64,000 bases of DNA from Pseudomonadota bacterium (GCA_022574185.1 JACZSM010000001.1:124001-188000); one strand, 5' to 3'. Shown: positions 17,003-26,337, counted from the stretch's first letter. Numbers and translations are program-made. Notes: generated from the sequence alone by a model not told the origin.

Positions 17003-17017
17003 TCGTGTGAGCCGGTG

Positions 17018-18394
17018 TCAGACGAAAGATACGCCGACTTGGAATAATTTCTCCAGGCTTTCAATCTTGCGTCGATCTGTCAGGAACAAGATTACGTGAT
17101 CATCGCGCTCGACGACGGTGTCGTGGTGCGCGATGATGACTTGGTTACCGCGCACTAGCGCGACGATAGATGCGCCCTTTGGTAAATCGATGTTTCCAAT
17201 GGCGCGGCCAACGACCTTGGACTCCTCTGGACTGCCGTGAGCAATGGCCTCAATCGCCTCGGCCGCGCCGCGCCGCAGCGAATGCACCTTCACAACGTCA
17301 CCACGACGCACATGTGCAAGCAGGGAACCAATGGTGATCTGCTGTGGTGATATCGCGATATCAATGCTGCTGGCCTCGACCAGATCAACGTAGGAAACAC
17401 GGTTAATTAATGCCATCACCTTGTGTGCGCCGAGCTGTTTCGCAAGCATTGAACTCAGGATGTTGGCCTCCTCGGAGTTTGTCAGTGCACAAAAGACATC
17501 AACGCTGTCGATATTCTCCTCAAGCAATAATTCCTCGTCGGCGGCGTCGCCGACAAGCACGATGGCCTTGTTCAATTGCTCCGAAATGTTCCTTGCGCGT
17601 TCAGGATCGCGCTCGATGATTTTGACCTGGTTCGTATGTTCGAGTGCCAAGGCAAGTCGAACGCCGATGTTGCCGCCTCCAGCGATAACAACGCGGCGTA
17701 CCGGGTCCTCAAGGCGTCGCATCTCACTCATGAAAACACGTATGTCCTTGCGGTCGGAGATAAAGAAGACTTCGTCATTTTCCTGAATGACGGTATCGCC
17801 ATCGGGCACCACTGGCTTGCCGTTGCGATATATTGCGGCGATGCGAGCCTCGGAGTTCGGGATGTGCTCCTTGAGCGTCGCGATACGCTGTCCGACAAGC
17901 AGGCCATCACGATCGGCCCTGACACCAACCAGGCGGATGCGGCCGTCAGCAAAATCGAGCACTTGCGAGGCACCCGGGTAGAGAATAAGTTGTTCAATAT
18001 ATTCGCAGACCAGTTGTTCGGGACTAATGCGGACATCGATGGGGATCGCATCCTGAGAGAACAGCTGTTTTGAGTTCATGTATTCGGCAGAGCGAATGCG
18101 AGCAATTTTGGTTGGCGTGTGGAACATCGTATAAGCAACCTGGCACGCAATCATATTGGTTTCATCGGTGTCAGTGAGTGCGACTATAATATCGACGTCG
18201 TTGGCTCCGGCACGCTCCAGGACCTCGGGATACGCGGCATGTCCGACAACGGTTCGAATATCAAGTCGGTCCTGCAGTTCACGCAAAACGTCGGCTCGTT
18301 TGTCAACGACGGTCACTTCGTTGGTCTCTTCGCGCGACAGGTGGTAAGCGGCGGAAGCGCCGACCTGACCAGCACCGAGAATTAGAATCTTCAT
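17018..18394 (-). CDS. trkA: Trk potassium uptake regulatory NAD-binding subunit TrkA
   Basis: 458-residue cytoplasmic gating protein with two RCK units, each a Rossmann domain followed by a TrkA-C domain. The nucleotide-binding loops are ILGAGQVGASA (residues 4-14) and IAGGGNIGVRLA (about 236-247). TrkA-C domains occupy about 140-220 and 370-450. It controls TrkH in response to nucleotide binding. It is first in trkA-trkH-dctQ-dctM and lies 53 bases after uvrD on the same strand. Confidence 0.96.
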   Translation of the reverse strand: MKILILGAGQVGASAAYHLSREETNEVTVVDKRADVLRELQDRLDIRTVVGHAAYPEVLERAGANDVDIIVALTDTDETNMIACQVAYTMFHTPTKIARIRSAEYMNSKQLFSQDAIPIDVRISPEQLVCEYIEQLILYPGASQVLDFADGRIRLVGVRADRDGLLVGQRIATLKEHIPNSEARIAAIYRNGKPVVPDGDTVIQENDEVFFISDRKDIRVFMSEMRRLEDPVRRVVIAGGGNIGVRLALALEHTNQVKIIERDPERARNISEQLNKAIVLVGDAADEELLLEENIDSVDVFCALTNSEEANILSSMLAKQLGAHKVMALINRVSYVDLVEASSIDIAISPQQITIGSLLAHVRRGDVVKVHSLRRGAAEAIEAIAHGSPEESKVVGRAIGNIDLPKGASIVALVRGNQVIIAHHDTVVERDDHVILFLTDRRKIESLEKLFQVGVSFV

Positions 18395-18447
18395 TATTCT
18401 TGTTGGCCTCGGAGAGCAGCGAACGATGCTGCCTCAGGGCCGATAGT

Positions 18448-20610
18448 TTACATCAGATCGAGATTTGCATAGCTTAGAACGAGCCATTTTGTGCCGGCTG
18501 ATTCAAAATTGACCTCAACCCTCGCGTGCGCTCCCTGCCCTTCGCAATTGAGGATAACACCATCACCGAATTTGCCGTGGCGAACGCGCTGCCCGAGCCG
18601 TATTCCAAGTTCAGCTTCCGTGGCTTTGGACGTTGCTCGACGGCCCGGGGATAACAAGCGGCGCGACACTTGTACACGAGGCCGGATCTCTTCCACAAAC
18701 TCGTCGGGAATTTCGGCGATAAACCGTGATGGCTGCGACGATTTGTCCATGCCATGCAATCGGCGCTGCTCGGCATAAGTTATATACAGCGTCTGCATGG
18801 TACGTGTGATACCGACATAGCAAAGCCGGCGCTCCTCTTCGAGGCCGCTCGGGTCGGCGATCGAGCGCTGATGCGGAAACAGGCCGTCCTCCATGCCCGA
18901 CATGAAAACCAGCGGGAATTCCAGGCCCTTCGCCGAGTGCATCGTCATCAACTGTACACAATCTTCCCAGGCATCAGCCTGTCCTTCGCCGGCCTCGAGC
19001 GCTGCATGCGACAGGAATTCATCGACAAGCGACATTTCATCAGCAAGGCCTGGTTCGAAGCTTTTGCCAGCGCTGACGAGTTCGAGTAGATTTTCAACGC
19101 GAGTCTCACCTTTTTCACCTTTATCTTTCCTGAAGAAATTGATGAGATCACTGGCGTGAATAGCGACGTCGATTTGTTGCGAGAGGTCGAGATCAGCCGC
19201 ATCACTCGCCATTTTCTCAATCAGGTGCAGAAACGAGAGGACGGCGTTAGCTGCTCGTGCATTTAGCTCATCGTTGGCGACGGCGCCAGCCGCACGCCAC
19301 AAAGAGCAGTTGTTCGCACGGGCATAGGCGCGCATCGATTCCACCGTGCGTGCGCCGATACCACGAGTCGGACGATTGATGATGCGCTCAAACGAAGCAT
19401 CGTCATCACGGTTGGAAACCAGTCGCAGGTAGGCTAGTGCGTCTTTGATCTCGGCACGCTCGAAGAACCGCAGGCCGCCGTAAACACGGTACGGAATGCC
19501 GGCGTTCATCAGCCCCTCCTCGAGCACACGTGATTGTGCGTTAGAGCGATACAGTATGGCCGCATCGGCGCGAAGATTGCCGTGGTCTATCCAGTCTCGC
19601 AACCGACCGACGATAAAATCAGCCTCATCGCGTTCGTTATAGGCGGCATATACCTTAATCAGCTCGCCATCGACACCGTCTGTCCAGAGGTTTTTTCCAA
19701 TTCGAGAATGATTGTTCGCGATCAGCGCGTTTGCGGCTTTAAGAATTGTTGCGGTTGAGCGGTAGTTCTGCTCGAGTTTAACGACGACCGTGCCTGGGAA
19801 GTCCTTCTGAAATTGATGGATATGCTCAACACGCGCGCCACGCCAACGATAGATCGACTGATCGTCGTCGCCAACCGCGAAGGGTACAACCGTTTTTCCG
19901 GCAAGCAAGCGTAGCCAGGCATACTGAATCGCGTTCGTATCCTGAAATTCGTCAATTAGGAGGTGCGAGAAACGGCGCTGATAGTGCGCCAGAAGCTCGG
20001 CGTTGTCGCGCCAGAGTTCGTGCGCACGCAATAGCAGCTCTGCGAAATCGACGAGCCCGCCTCGCTCACATACCTCCTCGTAGGCCTTGTAAAGAGCAAT
20101 CATTTGCCGGCGATTGGGATCACCATCATCGTCGAGGTGTTTCGGGCGCAGTCCCTCATCTTTTTGAGCATTGATAAAATACTGAATCTCGCGGGGAACC
20201 CAGCGGCTATCATCGATCTCGAGATTTTTTAGCAACCGCTTGATCAGGCGAAGCTGATCGTCGGCATCGATTATCTGGAAATTCAGCGGCAGGCCAGCTT
20301 CGCGCCAATGGCGACGCAGCAGGCGATGCGCGAGGCCGTGAAATGTGCCAATCCAGAGATGATTGACGGGCATGCCCAGCAGTGACTCGATGCGACCACG
20401 CATCTCTGCTGCGGCCTTGTTCGTGAATGTCACGGCGAGCAGACTTTGTGGTGACACGCCCTCGACGTCGATCAGCCATGCGGCGCGGTGCACGAGGACG
20501 CGGGTCTTACCACTGCCGGCGCCCGCAATGACCAGCATCGGCTGTGCGGGGGCGGTCACCGCCTGGCGTTGCGCGTCATTGAGTGATTCGAGGATCGGGG
20601 TGACGTCCAT
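18448..20610 (-). CDS. uvrD: DNA helicase II, UvrD/PcrA family
   Basis: 720-residue superfamily 1A 3'-to-5' helicase acting in nucleotide-excision and mismatch repair. Motif I GAGSGKTRVL is near residue 30, motif II LIDEFQDTN near 219, motif III VGDDDQSIYRWRGA near 246, and motif VI YVGITRTM near 604. The C-terminal DGVILNCEG-containing Tudor-like RNA polymerase interaction region is retained. The start METs the family norm (LLESLNDAQRQAV opening). It precedes trkA by 53 bases. Confidence 0.96.
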   Translation of the reverse strand: MDVTPILESLNDAQRQAVTAPAQPMLVIAGAGSGKTRVLVHRAAWLIDVEGVSPQSLLAVTFTNKAAAEMRGRIESLLGMPVNHLWIGTFHGLAHRLLRRHWREAGLPLNFQIIDADDQLRLIKRLLKNLEIDDSRWVPREIQYFINAQKDEGLRPKHLDDDGDPNRRQMIALYKAYEEVCERGGLVDFAELLLRAHELWRDNAELLAHYQRRFSHLLIDEFQDTNAIQYAWLRLLAGKTVVPFAVGDDDQSIYRWRGARVEHIHQFQKDFPGTVVVKLEQNYRSTATILKAANALIANNHSRIGKNLWTDGVDGELIKVYAAYNERDEADFIVGRLRDWIDHGNLRADAAILYRSNAQSRVLEEGLMNAGIPYRVYGGLRFFERAEIKDALAYLRLVSNRDDDASFERIINRPTRGIGARTVESMRAYARANNCSLWRAAGAVANDELNARAANAVLSFLHLIEKMASDAADLDLSQQIDVAIHASDLINFFRKDKGEKGETRVENLLELVSAGKSFEPGLADEMSLVDEFLSHAALEAGEGQADAWEDCVQLMTMHSAKGLEFPLVFMSGMEDGLFPHQRSIADPSGLEEERRLCYVGITRTMQTLYITYAEQRRLHGMDKSSQPSRFIAEIPDEFVEEIRPRVQVSRRLLSPGRRATSKATEAELGIRLGQRVRHGKFGDGVILNCEGQGAHARVEVNFESAGTKWLVLSYANLDLM

Positions 20611-20720
20611 AGCTTACACAGGACCGTAACGGGAAAGCGTAAAATTCTAGCAGACATACCGAATGTGCTGACGTAAAGAATCTTGGGAATACTTACAAAA
20701 GACCACGAGCCGGGTACTTA

Positions 20721-20743
20721 TCGCCCGCATGGCGGGCTCCTAC
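20721..20743 (-). repeat. REP-like element, minus orientation
   Basis: Read on the minus strand: GTAGGAG followed by a short GCCCGC/GCGGGC hairpin. The head tetranucleotide GTAG plus a small GC stem is the usual form of REP sequences. It faces the next copy 19 bases away. Confidence 0.65.
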
Positions 20744-20762
20744 AGATGTCACACAGAACCCT

Positions 20763-20785
20763 GTAGGAGCGGGCCGTGCCCGCGA
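20763..20785 (+). repeat. REP-like element, plus orientation
   Basis: GTAGGAGCGGGCCGTGCCCG plus CGA: GTAG head, then GCGGGC/GCCCGC hairpin around CGT. With the inverted copy at 20721-20743 it forms a BIME-like pair (CTCCTACAG and CTGTAGGAG face to face). The region 20611-20874 between uvrD and the barrel gene otherwise holds no gene that I can see. Confidence 0.7.
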
Positions 20786-20865
20786 TTTCCACCATGTCCG
20801 GTAGAAATCACCCGGTCCAATCGTTAGCTCTTCACCAAATGGCTGACTCAATATTCTATTAGTAC

Positions 20866-20877
20866 GGCGGGCTCCTA
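20866..20877 (-). repeat. REP head fragment overlapping a stop codon
   Basis: Minus-strand TAGGAGCCCGCC: the TAG at 20875-20877 is the stop of the barrel protein gene, so the gene ends exactly in the repeat head. Confidence 0.55.
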
Positions 20878-22491
20878 TTGATGCCAGGTGACGCCGATCG
20901 AGAAAAATTTGCGGTCGTAGGCGATGCGCGAATCGGTGGACGCATACTCAAATAATATCGCTTCTGCGACGAGGCTCAATTGCGGCGTCATGCGGAAGCT
21001 TGCGGCGATATTGCCATTGACTGACTCGAGCGTCTTGAGGCCTGCAACAGGATTGTGAAATGCGAAGGCATTTGGATAGTTGTAGATACGGTAGAAAGTA
21101 CCCACGTCGAGCTTGAAACGCGTGCCCGGCGACCAATGAAAGTCGGCGCCATAGCTGTCGCGAGTGTAGTCGTTGTAGCCTACGAACGTGTCGATTCGAA
21201 TTGTGTGCTTGTAATTAAACCCGAACCACATGTTGCTCGTAATGCGTTGCCTTGCTGTCAGTCCGAGCTCAGTGTAGTCGTATCGAACGGTCGGGTTGGT
21301 GATCAATTGCTGACCGCCCAGGTCGAAAGATGGCCGATCGCCGTAACGGCGGCTGTACCAGTCCACGGTCAGACGCAGCAACGACGTGGACGTAAAGCGG
21401 TATTGTATGTTGGCGCCGGCGGCGAAATATTCGTGATCGTACTCAGGCACCAGCGTGGTTTCCTCGTAATTCCAGAGCTGCCCTTTGAAGCGCAGTCCAA
21501 TTGCCAGCCGATCAAACGATTGTTGTAAGGTGATTTCAGGCCCATAGCGTATGTAGTTCATTCTGTCATCAATACTTCCGCCGTTGCTGGTGCGCGCCGC
21601 GCCATCATCGGGATCGTAGTAAGTCTCAATGTGTTGCGCAAACGTAAAAGCGCTGAAAATGCGCCGCTCGCTGTGTTCTTTCTTGCGCCGATATTCACTG
21701 CCCAATCGAATTTCGTGGCTGAATTCGTTGGCGTTGCTCAGTTCCTTGTCCTGATAGTAGCGTCCAGCAATCCGATACGCGGCATAAAACGATTCGTACT
21801 CAAAACTGTTGATGGAGTACTTGGCATGCAAGTCGATTGGAATGAACGCTCCGGACATGATCTCGGGCGTAACGAGTGGCAGGTTAGGATCTGAAAAATC
21901 GACGTATCTCAGATACGGTGCACGGAAAACATTGTCGTCGCTGCCGAAACCGACGCGCGCACGCAATTTGAAAATTGTGTAGGCCCTTTTTTCCTGGCGC
22001 TTCTCGATACGGGCTAGCAACGGATCGGACTCGCGTTTTTCGGCTAGCAATCTTGAGATCGCGATAATTGCAAGCTTGCGAATTTTTAGGCGCTCTTCCT
22101 GATCGCGGGCCTGGCGGAACCAATCCAGAGCATCATCGATGTCGCCAGCAGCATAGGCATTGAGACCAAGATTAAATTGGGAAATTACCCTTAAGCCTGG
22201 TGACTCGACTGCCTTTAGCAGTGAGACGCGCGCGCGGATGTGTTGTTTGGCCCGGTAATGCGCGATCCCGGTGTTGTAATGCAGCAGCGGCGTATTCATT
22301 CCTGCCTCGCGCGCCTCCCGGTAACGCAATAGCGCGGCCCAGTACAGGTCATCACGAAACAACCTGTTGCCGTCGTCAAATGCGTCGGTCGCCGTCGTTG
22401 CGACGCTTTGCTGCACGGGTGCGAGACACAGAATTGCGGACAGCAGCGCTATTGCGCCACAGAAAAGTCGGCTTTGTGAGATATCTCGCAT
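20875..22491 (-). CDS. TPR-containing outer-membrane beta-barrel protein (Slam-like architecture)
   Basis: About 538 residues: signal peptide (to about residue 32), two to three TPR-like helical repeats (about 38-150, including ALLRYREA and ALDWFRQAR), then about 350 residues of alternating strands rich in Tyr, Phe and Arg. A GFGSDDNVFRAP turn starts the barrel and it ends in an aromatic, GVTWHQ. This resembles surface lipoprotein assembly modifier (type XI secretion) proteins in layout, but I cannot confirm homology. It lies 150 bases downstream of the acidic-protein gene in an ECF-sigma cluster. GTG 22509 is an alternative start. Confidence 0.75.
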   Translation of the reverse strand: MRDISQSRLFCGAIALLSAILCLAPVQQSVATTATDAFDDGNRLFRDDLYWAALLRYREAREAGMNTPLLHYNTGIAHYRAKQHIRARVSLLKAVESPGLRVISQFNLGLNAYAAGDIDDALDWFRQARDQEERLKIRKLAIIAISRLLAEKRESDPLLARIEKRQEKRAYTIFKLRARVGFGSDDNVFRAPYLRYVDFSDPNLPLVTPEIMSGAFIPIDLHAKYSINSFEYESFYAAYRIAGRYYQDKELSNANEFSHEIRLGSEYRRKKEHSERRIFSAFTFAQHIETYYDPDDGAARTSNGGSIDDRMNYIRYGPEITLQQSFDRLAIGLRFKGQLWNYEETTLVPEYDHEYFAAGANIQYRFTSTSLLRLTVDWYSRRYGDRPSFDLGGQQLITNPTVRYDYTELGLTARQRITSNMWFGFNYKHTIRIDTFVGYNDYTRDSYGADFHWSPGTRFKLDVGTFYRIYNYPNAFAFHNPVAGLKTLESVNGNIAASFRMTPQLSLVAEAILFEYASTDSRIAYDRKFFSIGVTWHQ

Positions 22492-22641
22492 TACGTTTGG
22501 CCCAAGCACCGGTTTCGCGTTATGTCAGGTCCTTAAGATTACCGACTATGGGCCACCCAAAACTATGACGTGGCGCAAGAAAATCCCCCCGCAAGCAACC
22601 CAAACGGAGGGATTTCGCCGATCATCGCGATTTTCGGCGAA

Positions 22642-23130
22642 TCACACGCCGTTGTCAGCCCCGTCCTCTGTGCCGGCGCCGTCGTCCAAGCTGTCACCGT
22701 GCTCATCATCGCCGTGTTCATGGTCGTCAAAGTCATCGTCGTCAACGTCTTCGCCAGCTTCGAAATCATCTTCCTCGTCGATCTCGCCGTCGTCAAAGTC
22801 GTTGTCATGTTCGAAGTCGTCGTCAAAACCGTCGTCCATGTCATCGTCGAACTCATGATCATCTTCGTCATGGCCACGATCTTCATTGGAATCGTGATCA
22901 CCGTGATCGCCGTCATCGCGTTCTTCGCCATGATCAGACCCATCGTCGTCAGACTCGCTGTGTCCGTCCGGGCCGCTCATAATAGAAATTGTGTCGTTCA
23001 GTGCAGCGATATCATCGATGACTTCCATCGTTACATCGAGATCATCAAGACCGTCAGCGCGAGCGATCGCCGGGAATAAAGTGAATCCCGTCAGGACGAG
23101 TGTCGCGATAAATACGTTGAACTGTTTCAT
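22642..23130 (-). CDS. Secreted Asp/Glu/His-rich polyanionic protein
   Basis: 162 residues: signal peptide (MKQFNVFIATLVL..., cleavage likely after AIARA), a 35-residue ordinary segment (LDDLDVTMEVIDDIAALND), then about 100 residues of which roughly two thirds are Asp, Glu or His by my count. No RTX, EF-hand or dentin-type motif is regular enough to name. Likely disordered and divalent-metal binding (inference). ATG 23130 follows GGAG and sits 17 bases after the anti-sigma gene. The opposite strand contains a long Val/Ile open frame that is only the mirror of GAC/GAT codons. Confidence 0.78.
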   Translation of the reverse strand: MKQFNVFIATLVLTGFTLFPAIARADGLDDLDVTMEVIDDIAALNDTISIMSGPDGHSESDDDGSDHGEERDDGDHGDHDSNEDRGHDEDDHEFDDDMDDGFDDDFEHDNDFDDGEIDEEDDFEAGEDVDDDDFDDHEHGDDEHGDSLDDGAGTEDGADNGV

Positions 23131-23147
23131 GGCATTACTCCATATCA

Positions 23148-23708
23148 TTACGAGCGGACGTCCAGTCGCGTTTTTACTTGGCTTACGTCGACGTGCAGCC
23201 GGAAAATCCGGTTACGATCGTCATGTTCGAGGCGGGCCAGCAATTCACCGCCGGTCGGCGTTAGTGCAATAAGTTTCAAGGGCAGCAGATTCTTGCCCGC
23301 TTGCAAGCTTGTTTCCCAGCTGATCTCGCGCTGCCCGGGGAAACCGACAAGTTCAATGCCCTCGGGTAAAGAGACGGTCAAGGTTGCAGAATCCAGCGCC
23401 GTCGCTGACGAGAATACGAGGTTGATGGTGCGCGGTTGCTCAAGCGCAATCGTGATGCCCGGAATTGTCGATTGGGCGTCAGGACCTTGCGGCACTGTCA
23501 TCAGGATGCTACTCATCAGCCAGACGACCAACCCCGCCGCGACCGCCGATCCGAAGCCGGTTAGCAGCCAGCGATTGCGTTGCTGGCGGGAACCTTCGCG
23601 CGTGGCTCGCGCCAATGCCTGGTCAAAAAAACCTGCGTCCGCTGTTGGCATGGGATAGTCCCTTAAAAGAGCCTGAATTTCCTGTTCGTTAATATCGTCG
23701 TTTTGCAT
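23148..23708 (-). CDS. Probable membrane anti-sigma factor
   Basis: 186-residue single-pass protein. A cytoplasmic N-terminal segment (about residues 1-45, with LLRDYPMPTADAGFF) is followed by one transmembrane helix (about 47-69) and a periplasmic beta-rich domain (75-186). No zinc anti-sigma HxxxCxxC motif is present. The role is inferred from position: it begins 35 bases downstream of an ECF sigma gene on the same strand. The periplasmic domain could sense an envelope signal. Confidence 0.65.
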   Translation of the reverse strand: MQNDDINEQEIQALLRDYPMPTADAGFFDQALARATREGSRQQRNRWLLTGFGSAVAAGLVVWLMSSILMTVPQGPDAQSTIPGITIALEQPRTINLVFSSATALDSATLTVSLPEGIELVGFPGQREISWETSLQAGKNLLPLKLIALTPTGGELLARLEHDDRNRIFRLHVDVSQVKTRLDVRS

Positions 23709-23743
23709 GATTTTGTCCTGCTTGTTCCCTTACACGTAATGCA

Positions 23744-24283
23744 TCAGGAAAGGGTTCCGTCTGCTCCAAGAATCTCTCGCAAACGGGCTCTAGCCCTGTG
23801 CAAGCGGGACTTAACAGTACCCAGGGCACAGCCGCTCAGATCCTGAATTTCCGCGAGGGTATAGCCCTCCGCGTCGTGCAGCAGCACGACGACACGGTGC
23901 TCATCGCTGAGCTGCACCAGTGCAGCGTCGAGGTGCTTGAGTTTCTCCATGCGCTGGCTGTCATAAGCCGGATCGTCAGTGCCGGGCAGGCCCGCCAGGC
24001 CATCGCCTGGCAGTTGGCCTTCTTCGACGGTGTGCAGGCGGCGACGTGCGAAACGTCGCTTTTCGTCGATGAACAGGTTGTACATGACGCGACAGAGCCA
24101 GGACCCGGGTTCATCAATTTTCACGAGATCATCGACCTTGCCGAAGGCCTTGATCAACAGTTCCTGAAACAGATCTTCTGCTTCGGCTTTACTGGCTGTC
24201 AGCCGCCATGCCAGTCGAAACAGGCGATCGAAATGCGGGCGCACCAGGTGCTCGAACTTGAGCTTGTTGTCCGTCGTGCTCAT
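23744..24283 (-). CDS. ECF-type RNA polymerase sigma factor
   Basis: 179-residue sigma-70 family protein. Region 2 (about residues 10-80) contains RLAWRLTASKAEAEDLFQE and the WLCRVMYNLFIDEKRR helix. Region 4 (about 115-170) contains LHDAEGYTLAEI and the GTVKSRLHRAR recognition helix. ATG 24283 is preferred over GTG 24292. It heads the minus-strand cluster sigma, anti-sigma, acidic secreted protein, TPR-barrel protein, and probably drives it together with unlinked genes. Confidence 0.93.
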   Translation of the reverse strand: MSTTDNKLKFEHLVRPHFDRLFRLAWRLTASKAEAEDLFQELLIKAFGKVDDLVKIDEPGSWLCRVMYNLFIDEKRRFARRRLHTVEEGQLPGDGLAGLPGTDDPAYDSQRMEKLKHLDAALVQLSDEHRVVVLLHDAEGYTLAEIQDLSGCALGTVKSRLHRARARLREILGADGTLS

Positions 24284-24393
24284 ATCCAGCACGATTCTAT
24301 AACTCTGCGAGTTCGTAAAACGGTCACGCTTGGCATTTTGAACACGATCGAAACGCTCGCGACTTGCACCGCGCTAGCTTAGGATAGACGGCA

Positions 24394-25242
24394 GTGCGCA
24401 CCCGAAACACAGCGTTTCTCACCACCATCGCCTTGGTGGCATTTGCCGCTAACTCGGTGTTGTGTCGGCTCGCGCTGGGGCAACACCTTATCGATGCGGC
24501 CAGTTTCACGTCGGTTCGGGTAATTTCCGGCGCTACGGTGCTTGCGTTGATCGTTCTGATTCGGCAACAGAAAGTCCGCATGAAGCCCGACTGGCGATCT
24601 GGGCTTGCGTTGTTCATCTATATGGTGTTTTTCTCCTTCGCCTACATGTCGCTCGGTGTGGGCACCGGCGCCTTGATCGCGTTTGCTGCTGTGCAGCTGA
24701 CAATGTTCGCCGTCGCACTTCGTGGCGGAGAACATTTTTCCCTACGGTCATGGTTTGGACTCGCGATTGCGATTGCAGGTCTTGTGTATTTAGTCGCACC
24801 AGGCGTAACAGCGCCAGACCCAATGGGTGCGGCTTTGATGGTTGTCGCGGGGGTCGCGTGGGGTTGCTACTCGTTGCTCGGCAGGTCAGCGTCGGATCCG
24901 ACGCAAGCGACCGCTTACAATTTCCTGTTCTCAGTACCGTTCGTCATACTGACCAGCCTGTTATTTATCGAGGATTTAGAAATTTCTATGACGGGAGTAT
25001 CGCTTGCTGTCGCGTCCGGTGCGATCGCGTCGGGACTTGGTTATGTGATCTGGTATGCCGCATTGCGTGGCCATACCGCAACCAGTGCTGCGACAGTGCA
25101 ACTGTCGGCTCCCGTGATCGCAGCGCTCGGCGGAGTGCTGCTGCTGGCAGAAGACCTGACACTGCGCTTAGCATTTGCGTCTATCGCGACGTTGGGTGGC
25201 GTGGCAATAGTGTTGCTGCAGCGCAATGCGGAAACCGATTAA
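24394..25242 (+). CDS. EamA/DMT family transporter
   Basis: 282-residue inner-membrane protein with ten hydrophobic helices arranged as two EamA repeats (about residues 5-130 and 142-277). Conserved features include FAANSVLCRLAL in helix 1, SGATVLALIVLI, and APVIAALGGVLLLAEDLT in the second repeat. Members export or import amino acids, purines and other metabolites; the substrate is unknown. GTG 24394 follows AGGA at 24381. It is divergent from the ECF sigma gene and convergent with ctaB. Confidence 0.9.
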   Translation: MRTRNTAFLTTIALVAFAANSVLCRLALGQHLIDAASFTSVRVISGATVLALIVLIRQQKVRMKPDWRSGLALFIYMVFFSFAYMSLGVGTGALIAFAAVQLTMFAVALRGGEHFSLRSWFGLAIAIAGLVYLVAPGVTAPDPMGAALMVVAGVAWGCYSLLGRSASDPTQATAYNFLFSVPFVILTSLLFIEDLEISMTGVSLAVASGAIASGLGYVIWYAALRGHTATSAATVQLSAPVIAALGGVLLLAEDLTLRLAFASIATLGGVAIVLLQRNAETD

Positions 25243-25351
25243 TCAGCACCCGAACAGAAACCTCGATACCAACATCCGATGTCTGCGGGCTGCTCCCAAC
25301 ATGTCGCAGCAGTTCCTGGCTAGTTCTCCGTCAATATCGCTCGACAGAGCT

Positions 25352-26263
25352 CTAAGCGCTGATCTGGAACAGGAAATAGTGATCGATCAGGAGGGCTGAA
25401 AACAATAGCCCGAGATAAGATATCGAGAACCTGAACGATTTCATCGGCAGCTCAAGGTCATCGGCATCACGCCACATCCGTACCGAATAGTAGAGATACA
25501 TGCCGTCAAGAATGAATGCGGCGGACAGGTAGATCAGTCCACTCATCCCGGTCAAATAGGGAACCATCGTGATCAGGGCCAGCAAGATCGTATACAAAAG
25601 AATATTAATTCTCGTATAAGCCTCGCCGTGTGTGACCGGTAACATAGGAATACCGACCTTTGCATACTCTTCCTTTCGCGCAATCGCGAGCGCCCAGAAA
25701 TGCGGTGGCGTCCAGAGGAATATAATCAGGAACAACAGCAATGCGCTGCCATGAATTTCGCCGGTTACGGCCGTCCACCCGAGAACCGGCGGCGCGGCCC
25801 CCGCAGCGCCGCCTATGACGATGTTTTGCGGCGTCGCATGCTTGAGAAAAACGGTATAGACGACGGCGTATCCAATCAGCGAGCTGAACGTCAGCATGGC
25901 TGTCAGAGGATTAACGAGAAACCATAAGATCGTCATTGAAATCACGCACAGCAGTGAAGCAAAGGCCAATGCCGATTTCTCTGTCAGCTTCCCCTGCGGC
26001 AAAGGTCGACCACGCGTGCGCATCATCTGTATGTCGACGCGGGCGTCGAGCACATGGTTGAAGACAGCGGCAGAAGATGCGGCCATGCCAATGCCGAGCG
26101 TGCCGAAAACCAGTATCGCGGCGCCGGGCCAGCTGGGCGTGGCGAGAAACATGCCGACAATCACTGTGAAGACGATGAGCATGACGACGCGAGGTTTCGT
26201 CAAGGCCAGGTAATCGCGCCAGGCGGTGGTCATTTCTATGCTCGTGTTTATTTCAATGTTCAT
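25352..26263 (-). CDS. ctaB: Protoheme IX farnesyltransferase (heme O synthase)
   Basis: 303-residue membrane prenyltransferase making heme O for cytochrome oxidases. The aspartate-rich NHVLDARVDIQMMRTRGRPL motif near residue 63 and the second LWTPPHFWALAI motif near 180 are diagnostic; nine helices are visible. ATG 26263 is chosen because the upstream part of the open frame is compositionally unlike the family. MTTAWRD at 26233 is a second option. It lies 74 bases downstream of the SURF1 gene; no oxidase subunit genes are in the window. Confidence 0.93.
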   Translation of the reverse strand: MNIEINTSIEMTTAWRDYLALTKPRVVMLIVFTVIVGMFLATPSWPGAAILVFGTLGIGMAASSAAVFNHVLDARVDIQMMRTRGRPLPQGKLTEKSALAFASLLCVISMTILWFLVNPLTAMLTFSSLIGYAVVYTVFLKHATPQNIVIGGAAGAAPPVLGWTAVTGEIHGSALLLFLIIFLWTPPHFWALAIARKEEYAKVGIPMLPVTHGEAYTRINILLYTILLALITMVPYLTGMSGLIYLSAAFILDGMYLYYSVRMWRDADDLELPMKSFRFSISYLGLLFSALLIDHYFLFQISA

Positions 26264-26337
26264 CGGCAATGACTGTATCGGGCGTGGTTTCGTCACGCAA
26301 GAAAATCCATTCGAGCCGCTCTGATATTTGCGATGAC

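Noticed and set aside
22570-23079. Long plus-strand open frame encoding an almost pure Val/Ile/hydrophobic protein
   Set aside because: It is the mirror of GAC/GAT/GAA codons of the acidic protein gene on the minus strand; no ribosome-binding site and implausible composition.
24462-25355. 297-codon plus-strand open frame
   Set aside because: Shifted frame of the EamA gene; Cys/Arg-rich, no family resemblance.
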